Positions 42,745 through 50,647 are shown, counted from the first letter of the stretch. The stretch: DNA of 54,271 nt from JAVJPJ01 sp040217295 (GCA_964460185.1 CAYWTM010000007.1:1-54271); one strand, 5' to 3'. Translations and numbers: made by a program. The notes: generated by a model not told the origin, from the sequence alone.

Positions 42745-44325
42745 TCAGAAACGAAGGCGATAGAGTAATCCCATCGTGATGTCTGAACCCGCATCACCGC
42801 CGGTGCCGATTTCACCGGACAGGCTCAGGCTTGCGCCGTTGCGCGTTGCAATGGTCGCCTGCGCCCCGACAAAACCCCGCGCATCGAATCCCGAGGGGTC
42901 TGTGCCAAAGTTGACAGGCAGCCCGGCGACCGTGGCCATGACGTCGTCGGCCAGCGTATACCCCAGATCAAGCCCGCCATAGACACCAATCGCCATGGGC
43001 CCGAGGCCGGTGTCCACGGGGGCCAGATCGGTGTCGACCCGTGCGCGCAGGTCGACCCTTTGCGACACCCGTTCCCCGACGATCATGTCGGCCTGCGAGC
43101 CGGTTTCGGCAAAGGCGTCGGTCCGCTGCCAGCCATAGCGCAAGCGCAGGCTGGGCCGCACGGGTCTGTCGCCGAACCGGGTTTCGGTGCCGATGGTAGC
43201 GGACAGGCCGAAAAACCGGCTGTCGGGGCTGGCGGTTGCATCCTCGATCCCGGTGAGCACCGTGTTGTTGGCCACACGACGGGTCGAGTCGTTTGCGATG
43301 GTGCCAAAGCTCAGCGCGGTGTCGAAGACCACCGAACCCGTGCGACCACCCCAGGTCAGCCCGCCGAATGTCACCGCGCTGTCGATGCGGGAACTGCTGA
43401 AGGCGGTCTCGTATCCCAGGGTCTGCGTGCCGACGAACCCGCCCAGGTGGCGGTCGGCTGACAGCGCGAAGGTGGTGCCCAACATGCCGGACACGGCATC
43501 GGTATCGCCGCCGCTCAGGATATTGCCGGTGGCCCAGAGGCTGCGGCCCTCTGGCCAGCCGCCGGTCAGGCGCTGATCAAGTGCAAAGCCGATCTGGTCC
43601 AACGTCGAAAACGCGGCCTGATCCATCGCCGCGAAATGCGCCGGGTCGAAGACATAGAGCGTGGTGCCGTCCACAAGCTGCGGGCGACCGTCGCTGAGGA
43701 TGGTGTCGGGNNNNNNNNNNNNNNNNNNNNNNNNNNNNNNNNNNNNNNNNNNNNNNNNNNNNNNNNNNNNNNNNNNNNNNNNNNNNNNNNNNNNNNNNNN
43801 NNNNNNNNNNGTCGATCGGGTCTCGATGACGATCCCTGCTCCGGTGCTGGCCTGAATGCCGAGCGCGCCGTCCCCCGACGTGGAAATGAGCAGGCCGTCA
43901 TAAAGCGCCGAATTGCCGTTGCCGGTGAGAGCGATGCCGTGCGAATCCAAACCCGTGGTCTGGATTTCCCCGTTTTCGGTGACGGATACGGTGTTGTTGC
44001 CCCCAAAAACCGATATGCCACGCGCATTGAGGCCGTTGGTCGAAATGAAGCCGCGATTGATGATTGTATTTCCGCCGCCCGATGCATCGACCCCGTCCAC
44101 ACCGTCACCAACCACCTCAATGGTTCCAGTGTCCGTCACGATCAGCGTGTCGTCGCCATCGACAATGTGCGGTGGGTCGCCCGGTGGTGGCAAACCATTG
44201 GTGACGTTGGTCGGTCCGTTGACCGTAAACGTTTCCTGCGCCTGCGCCGCCCCCATCGGCAGAACGACGGACAGCAGAGCCGCAAGGCTCACACCGGATC
44301 GAAGGATACCTGTGTTCTTTTTCAT
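42745..44325 (-). CDS. Autotransporter (type Va secretion), interior lost in an assembly gap
   Basis: Starts MKKNTGILRSGVSLAALLS with a signal peptide to about residue 31 (AAQAQ). The passenger begins with short beta-helix-like units rich in Gly, Asn and Thr (GGGNTIINRGFIST, NARGISVFGGNNTVSV, TGLDSHGIALTGNGNS). After the 100-N gap the C-terminal barrel of about 290 aa starts near PAHFAAMDQAAFSTLDQIG and ends in GLLYRLRF with the terminal Phe required for outer membrane insertion. True length is unknown because the gap is a placeholder. Probably an adhesin or surface protein. Promoter region carries the GCATTAGG-type element also found near the sigma factor gene. Confidence 0.87.
   Translation of the reverse strand: MKKNTGILRSGVSLAALLSVVLPMGAAQAQETFTVNGPTNVTNGLPPPGDPPHIVDGDDTLIVTDTGTIEVVGDGVDGVDASGGGNTIINRGFISTNGLNARGISVFGGNNTVSVTENGEIQTTGLDSHGIALTGNGNSALYDGLLISTSGDGALGIQASTGAGIVIETRSXXXXXXXXXXXXXXXXXXXXXXXXXXXXXXXXXXPDTILSDGRPQLVDGTTLYVFDPAHFAAMDQAAFSTLDQIGFALDQRLTGGWPEGRSLWATGNILSGGDTDAVSGMLGTTFALSADRHLGGFVGTQTLGYETAFSSSRIDSAVTFGGLTWGGRTGSVVFDTALSFGTIANDSTRRVANNTVLTGIEDATASPDSRFFGLSATIGTETRFGDRPVRPSLRLRYGWQRTDAFAETGSQADMIVGERVSQRVDLRARVDTDLAPVDTGLGPMAIGVYGGLDLGYTLADDVMATVAGLPVNFGTDPSGFDARGFVGAQATIATRNGASLSLSGEIGTGGDAGSDITMGLLYRLRF
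43711..43810. other. Assembly gap (100 N) inside the autotransporter
   Basis: Exactly 100 N, the conventional placeholder for unknown length. It falls in the repetitive passenger domain, where short-read assemblies usually break. Confidence 0.95.
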
Positions 44326-44483
44326 TTTTGTTTGCCCGGTTCCAAAAGCCTGTAGCGGTCCGCGCGTTATGCTTTTGCGCGTTGCGCATTCCTCTTGTCG
44401 GTCTCGCCCCGGCATGCTGGCCGGAACGTTCGCATCTCGATGCGTTATCCATCAGGTTGCGGATTTAGGGAATGCGGACCAAC

Positions 44484-44499
44484 GCATTAGGCCTATGCA
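44484..44499. promoter_or_regulatory. GCATTAGG-N2-TATGCA element, copy 1
   Basis: GCATTAGGCCTATGCA, a near-palindrome centred on TAGGCCTA, 159 bases upstream of the autotransporter start. Matches the element at 46827-46842 at 14 of 16 positions. Confidence 0.55.
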
Positions 44500-44560
44500 C
44501 GAATGCAGGTACGAAATGGGCGGATAAGGCTTGCGGGTGCGGGTCCCGTGGTCCGCGCCG

Positions 44561-46405
44561 CTAAAGGTCCAGCGATCGCCTCAGGGCCGCCAGCAGAACC
44601 ATGCGGGTCTCGTTTTGCGCCATGACCGGATCGGCAATCGCTTGGGCGGCCTCCATCGCCTTGGGGAGGTTGCCATAACCGCTCAGCGCGGTCGCCAGTA
44701 TCCCGAGAACGGTGTCGCGGGCGCCGGCATCCGGTGCTTCCAGCGCGACGTCCAATGCCTCGTCGATGCGGTTCGCAAGGACCAGCTGGATGACGAGGTT
44801 CCGTGTCATCTGCAGGCGTGCGGCCGGGTCATCCGTCTGCGCGACGGCCTGTCGTGCGATCGCCAGATAGGTGGTGAACTCGTCCTGGGTGCCGGACTGC
44901 GCAGCGAAGCCGAGATTGACGATGCGCCCCAGCCGTTGCAGATGCGTATCTTCCAGAAACCGCAAACGGGTTTCGGCCTGTTCGAACTGGCCCCGGCTTG
45001 ATTCCAGCTCAGCCAGGCGGCTGATCGTGTAGTCGGTGAGGGGCACCCATTCCGGCCCTTCGACCAACCCGATGACAATCCCCGCCGCGATATCGGCAAT
45101 GCCGCCGGAGCCTGATAGGTCCGCGGCCCGCGCCAGGGTGATCAGGCCTTGCGCCTGCATGTCCCAATCGGCGTGCGCGGCCAGAATGGTCAGGGCGGTG
45201 TCATATTGCCGACCTTCGATCAGGCTGAGCGCGATGTTGGCCAGATCCTGTTCGCGCCATGACCTGTCGGACACCCGCGCCAGCGTCTGCAAGGCCCAGT
45301 CTGCATCCCCGGACATGGCCATCGTCTGTGCCAGGAACGACAGGGCCCGGTCAAAGCGCTCCCCGACCTCAGCCCCGTCGCGCGGGCCGTCTTCCAGCAC
45401 AACCAGCGCGTCTGCAAGAAGGGTGCGCCAGTCTATTCCTGCGTCCATGTTCAGCGCGATCTGCGCCACCATGTTCAATGCATCGACCCGGTCGAACCGA
45501 TAGCTGCTGACATCGGAAACCGCATCCAGGGCAAGGTCCGGGCGGTCAATGGTCAGGGCGGCGCGGGCAAAGACCTCGTAGACATAGAACCGCTGGTCCG
45601 CGTTGGGGAGGGTGGCCATGACGCGGCGTGCCTCGGCAAAGGAGCGTTCGGCTCCGGCCATATCTCCGGCTTGCGCCAATCCGGCGCCCAAGCGGGCTGC
45701 TGCCATCACGCGCCATGTCGGATCGTCAATCCGGTCCGTGACATCCCGCGCAAGGTCAAGCTGGCCTGCCTGAACGCGATTGGACACGATCCGGTTCAAC
45801 AAGGACCCCCGTCGCGCGATGTCGTCGGGAATGGTCTCGGCGATCAGGCGCAGGGCCAGGTCAGTCTGCCCGTCGGCCACCAGCGCCACCGCCAGCTTGT
45901 CCAGACCAACATATTCCAGCGGACGCCCCGACCGGTCCGTTGCGGCCAGATCCGCCAACGCCCGGTCCAGACTGTCATGCAGCACCAGGTTCGATATGTG
46001 ATGCGCGCGGGCGCGCTCATAGGCGTCGCCATCCGACATCATATCCAGCATGGCAAGGCCGCGCCGCGCGCTTTCGGTGCCCAGAACGGTGATGACATCC
46101 AGGATCGCGGTATCGCGCAACCCCGGCCAACCCGGTGGATCCTCCAACCGTTCCAGCACCTGTGTGGCCGCGTCGAATTGTGCCCCCTCCGCCAGTGTCA
46201 CGGCCAGTTGAAACTGCGTCCGGGCGGCCATGTCAGGGTCGGGAGTTGCCTGCTCGATCGCCAGCAGTTCCCGGGTAATCGGATCCGCACAGATCGGGCT
46301 GGGTTCGACAAGGCAGGTGTCGAGGCTGACCTGGGCCGCAGCAAGGTCAGCGCAAAAGCCCGCAGCAATCAAGACAGTCGCAATTCGGTACGCGCGCACA
46401 ATCAC
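44561..46405 (-). CDS. Exported repeat protein with TPR-like helical repeats
   Basis: 614 aa from a GTG that overlaps the stop of the upstream gene (GTGA) and has GGAG in front. The N terminus VRAYRIATVLIAAGFCADLA ends in AAAQ and looks like a signal peptide, so the protein is periplasmic or secreted. The rest is alpha-helical repeats of about 35-40 residues with a recurring pattern such as LADLAATDRSGRPLEYVGL, LGAGLAQAGDMAGAERSFAE and LANIALSLIEGRQYDTALTI, i.e. TPR/Sel1-like scaffolding. Function unknown; a protein-protein interaction role in the envelope is the reasonable expectation. Cys residues in DTCLVEPSPIC could form a disulfide. Confidence 0.82.
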   Translation of the reverse strand: MIVRAYRIATVLIAAGFCADLAAAQVSLDTCLVEPSPICADPITRELLAIEQATPDPDMAARTQFQLAVTLAEGAQFDAATQVLERLEDPPGWPGLRDTAILDVITVLGTESARRGLAMLDMMSDGDAYERARAHHISNLVLHDSLDRALADLAATDRSGRPLEYVGLDKLAVALVADGQTDLALRLIAETIPDDIARRGSLLNRIVSNRVQAGQLDLARDVTDRIDDPTWRVMAAARLGAGLAQAGDMAGAERSFAEARRVMATLPNADQRFYVYEVFARAALTIDRPDLALDAVSDVSSYRFDRVDALNMVAQIALNMDAGIDWRTLLADALVVLEDGPRDGAEVGERFDRALSFLAQTMAMSGDADWALQTLARVSDRSWREQDLANIALSLIEGRQYDTALTILAAHADWDMQAQGLITLARAADLSGSGGIADIAAGIVIGLVEGPEWVPLTDYTISRLAELESSRGQFEQAETRLRFLEDTHLQRLGRIVNLGFAAQSGTQDEFTTYLAIARQAVAQTDDPAARLQMTRNLVIQLVLANRIDEALDVALEAPDAGARDTVLGILATALSGYGNLPKAMEAAQAIADPVMAQNETRMVLLAALRRSLDL

Positions 46406-46722
46406 ACCTGTCTCCGAAAATACCCGGCGATCAGGATCAGACCGACAAGCGGCGCGGCCACGACCGCCGTGATCGACAGCACCGCCAGCAGCATCCCCCA
46501 TGCAAGCAGGCCTTCGACCGGCATGGAAGTGACAAATCCCCGAAACAAGGGCAGGGCGGTCGCGATCAGGGTCAGCAATACAAGGTAGAGAGCTACCGTC
46601 ACAGCAGGCGCCGCAACCCCGGTGGCCAGCGAAGCGATCATGACGCACCAGGTGCCGACAATGGCCACCCCGGTCACCAGCCTGCGGGGCGCGTGTTGGT
46701 TTCGATCTTGGGTGCCGCGCAT
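46402..46722 (-). CDS. Small membrane protein of unknown function
   Basis: 106 aa from ATG 46722 (GAAGG upstream); the frame extends to 46884 but without a better start. Three hydrophobic segments at about residues 17-38, 40-55 and 69-98, and a basic N terminus (RNQHAPRR), so the N terminus is probably cytoplasmic. Not a family I recognise. Translationally coupled to the exported repeat protein, suggesting a joint envelope function, and divergent from the ECF sigma gene. Confidence 0.72.
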   Translation of the reverse strand: MRGTQDRNQHAPRRLVTGVAIVGTWCVMIASLATGVAAPAVTVALYLVLLTLIATALPLFRGFVTSMPVEGLLAWGMLLAVLSITAVVAAPLVGLILIAGYFRRQV

Positions 46723-46826
46723 GGTGGAGCCTTCGTGGTTCGGAAGCGGCATTAACTTTTGAAAAACTGCTAACCAGATGGTCGGAACCATAGACGCGGT
46801 CTGCGCATTTCGGAAGGCGCACGAAT

Positions 46827-46842
46827 GCATTAGGGTTATGCA
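46827..46842. promoter_or_regulatory. GCATTAGG-N2-TATGCA element, copy 2
   Basis: GCATTAGGGTTATGCA, with TGCAT / ATGCA arms if one base upstream is added. It lies in the divergent region between the membrane/repeat protein operon and the ECF sigma operon, 105 and 133 bases from their starts. Confidence 0.55.
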
Positions 46843-46974
46843 ATTCCCCGGATTCCCTTGCGTCAATTCTGCCAGATGACTCACAGGGTTGAAATTTCTC
46901 GCGGAATCGAAGACCTATTGCAATCACAGCGCTCAATTGCGCGGGTGGATGCGCAAAGCAAATTCGGGCAGACG

Positions 46975-47535
46975 ATGATTTCAGAAGCTGACCAAAGGGC
47001 TATTGTCGCCCGCATCGGAACAGGAGACCGCGGGGCCTTCGAAGAGTTCTACCGTGCGTACGAACGACTGCTTTACCGATTTATACTCTCCAAATTGAAC
47101 GATCCGCACGAGGCCGCCGACATACTCCATGACGTGTTCATGGAGATCTGGCGCGCAGCGGATCGTTTCGAGGGGAGATCAAAGGTGCAGACTTGGCTAT
47201 TTGGAATCGCCTGGCGCAAGGTCATTGACCGGTTGCGCAAGCATGGTCGCATCACCGTGACGGACGATCTGCCCGATGTCGCGGATGACAGCCCGGACGC
47301 TGCCGCCTGTCTGGTCGCCGGCCAGGAAGCCGCCCATGTGCGCCATTGTCTTGGCGAACTGAAGGAGGATCACCGCATGGCAGTCACGCTCGCCTTCTAC
47401 GAAGACATGAGCTACGGCCAGATCGCGGAAATCGCGGGAGTGCCGGAAGGCACGATCAAGACGCGGGTGTTCCACGCCAAGAAACTTCTTCTGCGCTGCC
47501 TTTCCGTAGCCATCGGTCCGAGGGCTGCATCATGA
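46975..47535 (+). CDS. ECF-type RNA polymerase sigma factor
   Basis: 186 aa, normal ECF size. Region 2 spans about 5-80 (GAFEEFYRAYERLLYRFILS, DPHEAADILHDVFMEIWRAA, KVQTWLFGIAWRKVIDRLRK) and region 4 about 120-175 (LGELKEDHRMAVTLAFYEDM, SYGQIAEIAGVPEGTIKTRV). ATG 46975 gives the usual N terminus; the frame is open back to 46858 and ATG 46876 is possible. Overlaps the anti-sigma gene by ATGA, the classic sigma/anti-sigma arrangement. Candidate targets are the GAACC-N15-CGAC elements at 49454 and 50164, which have the form of ECF promoters. Confidence 0.93.
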   Translation: MISEADQRAIVARIGTGDRGAFEEFYRAYERLLYRFILSKLNDPHEAADILHDVFMEIWRAADRFEGRSKVQTWLFGIAWRKVIDRLRKHGRITVTDDLPDVADDSPDAAACLVAGQEAAHVRHCLGELKEDHRMAVTLAFYEDMSYGQIAEIAGVPEGTIKTRVFHAKKLLLRCLSVAIGPRAAS

Positions 47536-48149
47536 CCCGCCCCCGCGAAGAGATCGAGGCGCTGTTGCCCTTTTATGTCAACGGCTCGCTCGACGCCGAG
47601 GACAAGGCCATTGTCGAAGCGGCGCTTGTCGACGACCCCGACTTGCAGGCCGACCTGGAGGCTTTGTCGTCAATCCGCGAAACGATGCGCGCGGATGCGG
47701 ATGACGCACGCAGCCCCGGAGAATTCGGTCTAGCCCGCCTGATGCGGGACCTGGACAAGGAACCGGGTCGGGCCGCGCCAGCGCCAGCGCCAGCGATCGC
47801 GCGCGCGGCACGAGGCCGGCTGTGGCAGATCGCTGCCGGCGTTCTTCTGGCGATCGGGCTTGTTCAGGGCGTCTTGCTGTATCAGGCCGGCGGTGAAGGT
47901 TTCCGCCTTGCCAGCGGCGGCGATCAGACACAGGCCGTCATGACGGTTGCCTTCAATCCTGACGCCCGCGAAGCCGATATCCGGACCCTGATGCTGGATG
48001 TCGGGGTTGAAATCATTGCGGGGCCCTCGGCGATTGGCCTTTACGAACTGTCATGCACGCCGGGAATCGCGCTCGACCAGGCATTCGCAAGCCTTGTCGC
48101 GGCGACGGACATTGTTGAAATCGTGACGTTGATCGATGATCAGAACTGA
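47532..48149 (+). CDS. Membrane-anchored anti-sigma factor
   Basis: 205 aa. The N-terminal part EEIEALLPFYVNGSLDAED has the helical anti-sigma fold of the RskA/zinc-finger type but no zinc-binding Cys or His cluster. An Ala/Pro linker (about 80-92), one membrane helix (about 98-117, LWQIAAGVLLAIGLVQGVLL) and an extracytoplasmic domain of about 85 residues follow. Position between the sigma factor and an exported protease, overlapping both genes, supports regulated release of sigma. The outer domain, with a ferredoxin-like pattern (AVMTVAFNPDA, IRTLMLDVGVEIIAGPS), may be the sensor. Confidence 0.85.
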   Translation: MTRPREEIEALLPFYVNGSLDAEDKAIVEAALVDDPDLQADLEALSSIRETMRADADDARSPGEFGLARLMRDLDKEPGRAAPAPAPAIARAARGRLWQIAAGVLLAIGLVQGVLLYQAGGEGFRLASGGDQTQAVMTVAFNPDAREADIRTLMLDVGVEIIAGPSAIGLYELSCTPGIALDQAFASLVAATDIVEIVTLIDDQN

Positions 48150-49368
48150 CCGCGAATCCGTGTTCCGCTTTCTTTGTGGCCTGATGCTGCTGATATCGCT
48201 GTTGCTGGCTGGGGTCAGCATGGCTTCGGCGCAGACCAGTCGAGGCGGCGGCCGAGACGGGGATGATGGCGGCGGTGACCGGGAAGACAGCCGCGCGATC
48301 ATATCGGCCGACATTGTCCGTACTGCCAATCGACCGGAATACATCCTCGTCGTGCCGCCAGCCCAGGCTCAGGCGGCGGTCGATGCGCTTTCGGCATCGG
48401 GGGCACAATCGCTGCGGCAAAGGTCCTTGGCGGCGCTTGGGCGACAGGCGGTGGTCTTCCTGTTGCCCGATCAGCTCGACCTCCAGGACGCGCAGGCGCT
48501 GGTTGCCGATGCGGCCCCTGATGCGGTGATCGATCTGCACCATATCTACCGGTTCGCCCAGGGTGCGCCGCGGATCTACGCGCCGGACCTCATCGGGGAT
48601 CCCGGACCGGGCCGATGCGCGGCGCCCCGATCGGTCGCAATCGGGCTGATCGACGGGCCGGTCGATTCAGGGCATGCGGCGCTGGCCTCTGCCACGGTCG
48701 TCGTCGAAAGCGTGCTGGGCAGCGGGCTGCGCCATGCAGAGGTCGCCCATGGCACTGCGATCGCGGCGCTGATCGTCGGCCGCGATGGGTCCGGATCCCT
48801 CGCCGGGTTTGCCCAAGGCGCGCGGCTTCATGCCGTCACGGCTTTCCGGCGCGAAGGCGGGGGGAATGTGACGGATGTGGAATACCTCGGCGCGGCGCTG
48901 GACCGGCTGTTGGCGCGCGGTGTCCGGCTTATCAACATGTCCTTTGCCGGGCCGCAAAACCGCGCTTTCGCCGAATTGTTGTCGGCTGCGGCGGCGCGCG
49001 GGGCCGTGATGGTTGCAGCGGCCGGAAATGACAGCACGTCGCGCCCGGTCTATCCCGCTGCTCATCCGTCGGTGATTGCCGTGACGGCCGTGGACGCCCG
49101 TCTGCGGCGGTATGGCTCGGCCAATACCGGCGGACATATCGAGTTTTCTGCCCCCGGGGTCGATCTTTACGTGGCCGCGCGCAGGGGCGGGCACTACGAC
49201 AGCGGCACGTCCTATGCCGCGGCCATCGTTACGGCGTTGATCGCCCGGATGGGCGGCGTGTCGTCCCAGACCGCGCGGCGACTGCTGGTCGGCACCGCGC
49301 AGGATCTGGGAGCCGCCGGCCGCGACGGAGAGTTCGGCTGGGGGCTGGTGCAAGGCCCGTCTTGCTAG
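48136..49368 (+). CDS. Exported S8 (subtilisin-like) serine peptidase
   Basis: 410 aa. Signal peptide 1-33 (LLAGVSMASAQT), then a low-complexity Gly/Asp/Arg stretch (36-52) and a propeptide-like domain (about 58-140). The catalytic triad is Asp173 (IGLIDGPVD), His205 (VAHGTAIAALI) and Ser359 (SGTSYAAAIVTALI), with oxyanion Asn298 (AAAGNDS). It overlaps the anti-sigma gene by 14 bases. All catalytic residues are present, so it should be active outside the cytoplasm. It could cut the anti-sigma outer domain, or process the small secreted proteins encoded just downstream; both are inference. Confidence 0.92.
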   Translation: MIRTDRESVFRFLCGLMLLISLLLAGVSMASAQTSRGGGRDGDDGGGDREDSRAIISADIVRTANRPEYILVVPPAQAQAAVDALSASGAQSLRQRSLAALGRQAVVFLLPDQLDLQDAQALVADAAPDAVIDLHHIYRFAQGAPRIYAPDLIGDPGPGRCAAPRSVAIGLIDGPVDSGHAALASATVVVESVLGSGLRHAEVAHGTAIAALIVGRDGSGSLAGFAQGARLHAVTAFRREGGGNVTDVEYLGAALDRLLARGVRLINMSFAGPQNRAFAELLSAAAARGAVMVAAAGNDSTSRPVYPAAHPSVIAVTAVDARLRRYGSANTGGHIEFSAPGVDLYVAARRGGHYDSGTSYAAAIVTALIARMGGVSSQTARRLLVGTAQDLGAAGRDGEFGWGLVQGPSC

Positions 49369-49453
49369 ACATCCGTGTTTGGCGCTCGAGGCAACCATGC
49401 CGCCGGATATTCTCCGAGGCCCGATGTCCTGAAAATATTGTCATCGGTTTTTT

Positions 49454-49477
49454 GAACCGTTCTCCGGCCCGCCCGAC
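49454..49477 (+). promoter_or_regulatory. ECF-like promoter of secreted protein gene A
   Basis: GAACC (49454-49458), 15 bases, then CGAC (49474-49477). The same spacing and motifs occur at 50164-50187 upstream of the paralog. GAAC / CGT-or-CGA boxes are typical of ECF promoters; assignment to the sigma factor at 46975 is inferred. Confidence 0.6.
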
Positions 49478-49487
49478 TTACAGGCAC

Positions 49488-49506
49488 ACACGGCATGTGG
49501 CCGTGT
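49488..49506 (+). promoter_or_regulatory. Conserved 5'-leader hairpin, gene A
   Basis: ACACGGC / GCCGTGT with a 5-base loop ATGTG. The paralog leader has the same CACGGC / GCCGTG stem with loop ATGTT, so the loop varies while the stem is kept. Confidence 0.55.
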
Positions 49507-49532
49507 CTTTTGTAACCATCGGAGACGTCTAC

Positions 49533-49943
49533 ATGAAACCGACCTTGTTCCTCGCGCGATCTGCTGTCGCGCTGACCTTGTCTTCCCTTGCGGTCGGCAG
49601 TGCGCTTGCAGATGACGGAGTCACGCCACTGGGAAATTGCTACAATACCATTATGGATATCTGCAACGCGGAAGACGACGTCGAGGGGTGTGCGGTCGCC
49701 GGCATGGATGCCTGTGACGAGACCTATGGAGACAGCACCAGCCCCGGCGGCGTGTTGGAACGCATCCGCATTCTTGTCGGGCCGGACCGCGGTGGAAATA
49801 CCCGCTACAGGGTGATTTTGGAAACCGATCGCACGGAGCCCGGCCGCCCCGGCACCCATGATGGTGAGGACGGGACGTCTTCCGAACCCAACAGAGACCC
49901 GGATCGTGGTGACGACGACCGGCAGCCCCAGCAAGGAAACTAG
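49533..49943 (+). CDS. Small secreted protein with twin CX7C motif, paralog A
   Basis: 136 aa, not a family I recognise. Signal peptide 1-26 (ALTLSSLAVGSALA). The mature N-terminal half has four Cys at 36, 44, 53 and 61, a C-x7-C-x8-C-x7-C pattern that would fit a disulfide-stapled helical hairpin. The middle IRILVGPDRG...YRVILETDR and RPGTHDGEDG are nearly identical to paralog B; the C-terminal 30 residues are acidic and disordered, ending in QPQQGN. GGAG lies eleven bases before the ATG; the open frame further upstream is the leader. Own ECF-like promoter. Next to an exported subtilase, so it may be a substrate or inhibitor of it. Confidence 0.82.
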   Translation: MKPTLFLARSAVALTLSSLAVGSALADDGVTPLGNCYNTIMDICNAEDDVEGCAVAGMDACDETYGDSTSPGGVLERIRILVGPDRGGNTRYRVILETDRTEPGRPGTHDGEDGTSSEPNRDPDRGDDDRQPQQGN

Positions 49944-49992
49944 CCTGGCGGTCTCGGGCCCAATACCAATCGGACATGCCGCGTGACATGCT

Positions 49993-50021
49993 GCCCGCCC
50001 TCCAACGACCTGGGGGCGGGC
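49993..50021 (+). terminator. Hairpin between paralogs A and B
   Basis: GCCCGCCC / GGGCGGGC, a perfect 8-bp stem with a 13-base loop, 50 bases after the paralog A stop. Followed by CAAAAG rather than T-rich sequence. Confidence 0.45.
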
Positions 50022-50163
50022 CAAAAGCGTGGTGGCGTGACGCGGCATCGGCCGAAGGCTGGAACGGGTGCCATCGTACCGATCCATGGATCGTCGAGGG
50101 GACAGTGTCACAGCCCCGTTTCCCAGCCTGTGCACCCTATGGCGGATTTTCAGAAGTCTTTTT

Positions 50164-50187
50164 GAACCATCCGCCGGGCCGCCCGAC
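50164..50187 (+). promoter_or_regulatory. ECF-like promoter of secreted protein gene B
   Basis: GAACC (50164-50168), 15 bases, CGAC (50184-50187), inside a block of about 50 bases clearly related to the one upstream of paralog A. Confidence 0.6.
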
Positions 50188-50198
50188 CAACAGGCATA

Positions 50199-50215
50199 CA
50201 CGGCATGTTGCCGTG
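50199..50215 (+). promoter_or_regulatory. Conserved 5'-leader hairpin, gene B
   Basis: CACGGC / GCCGTG around loop ATGTT, 27 bases before the start codon, as in the paralog A leader. Confidence 0.55.
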
Positions 50216-50242
50216 ACGTTTCCAAACACGGGAGACCCCGAG

Positions 50243-50647
50243 ATGAAACTGTCCTTGTATGTTGCGCCCTCTGTTCTTGCGCTGACCCTGTCCTCGTTTG
50301 CAGCTGGCAGCGCCTATGCTGACGCAAGCACGTCGCTTCCGGCCTGCTACGATCATGTGATCACGGCATGCAACCAGACTGCGCATCCCGTGTCTTGCTC
50401 GGAATCCGGCATGGATGCGTGTGACGAAGAACACTCTGCCAGCGATGTCGGTATCGATTTGCGCGGCATCCGCATCCTGGTCGGTCCCGACCGTGGCGAG
50501 GAAACCGTCTACCGCATCGTCCTGGAAACCGACCGTCCGCAATCGCGACGCCCTGGCACCCATGATGGTGACGACGGGTCGAGGCCGGAACCCTCCGACG
50601 ACCCCAATGGCGGCGGCACTGGCCAGCAGCCCCAGCAGGGCAATTAA
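50243..50647 (+). CDS. Small secreted protein with twin CX7C motif, paralog B
   Basis: 134 aa paralog of the preceding gene. Signal peptide 1-27 (LALTLSSFAAGSAYA). Cys at 35, 43, 52 and 60 repeat the C-x7-C-x8-C-x7-C spacing exactly, even though the residues between differ. IRILVGPDRGEETVYRIVLE, RPGTHDGDDG and the terminal QPQQGN are shared. GGGAGA precedes the ATG. Promoter, hairpin and coding region were duplicated together, so each copy is an independent transcription unit. Further copies could be hidden in the gap that starts 10 bases after its stop. Confidence 0.82.
   Translation: MKLSLYVAPSVLALTLSSFAAGSAYADASTSLPACYDHVITACNQTAHPVSCSESGMDACDEEHSASDVGIDLRGIRILVGPDRGEETVYRIVLETDRPQSRRPGTHDGDDGSRPEPSDDPNGGGTGQQPQQGN

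Noticed and set aside
47073..47255. Minus-strand ORF inside the sigma gene
   Set aside because: Fully contained in an ECF gene with intact regions 2 and 4.
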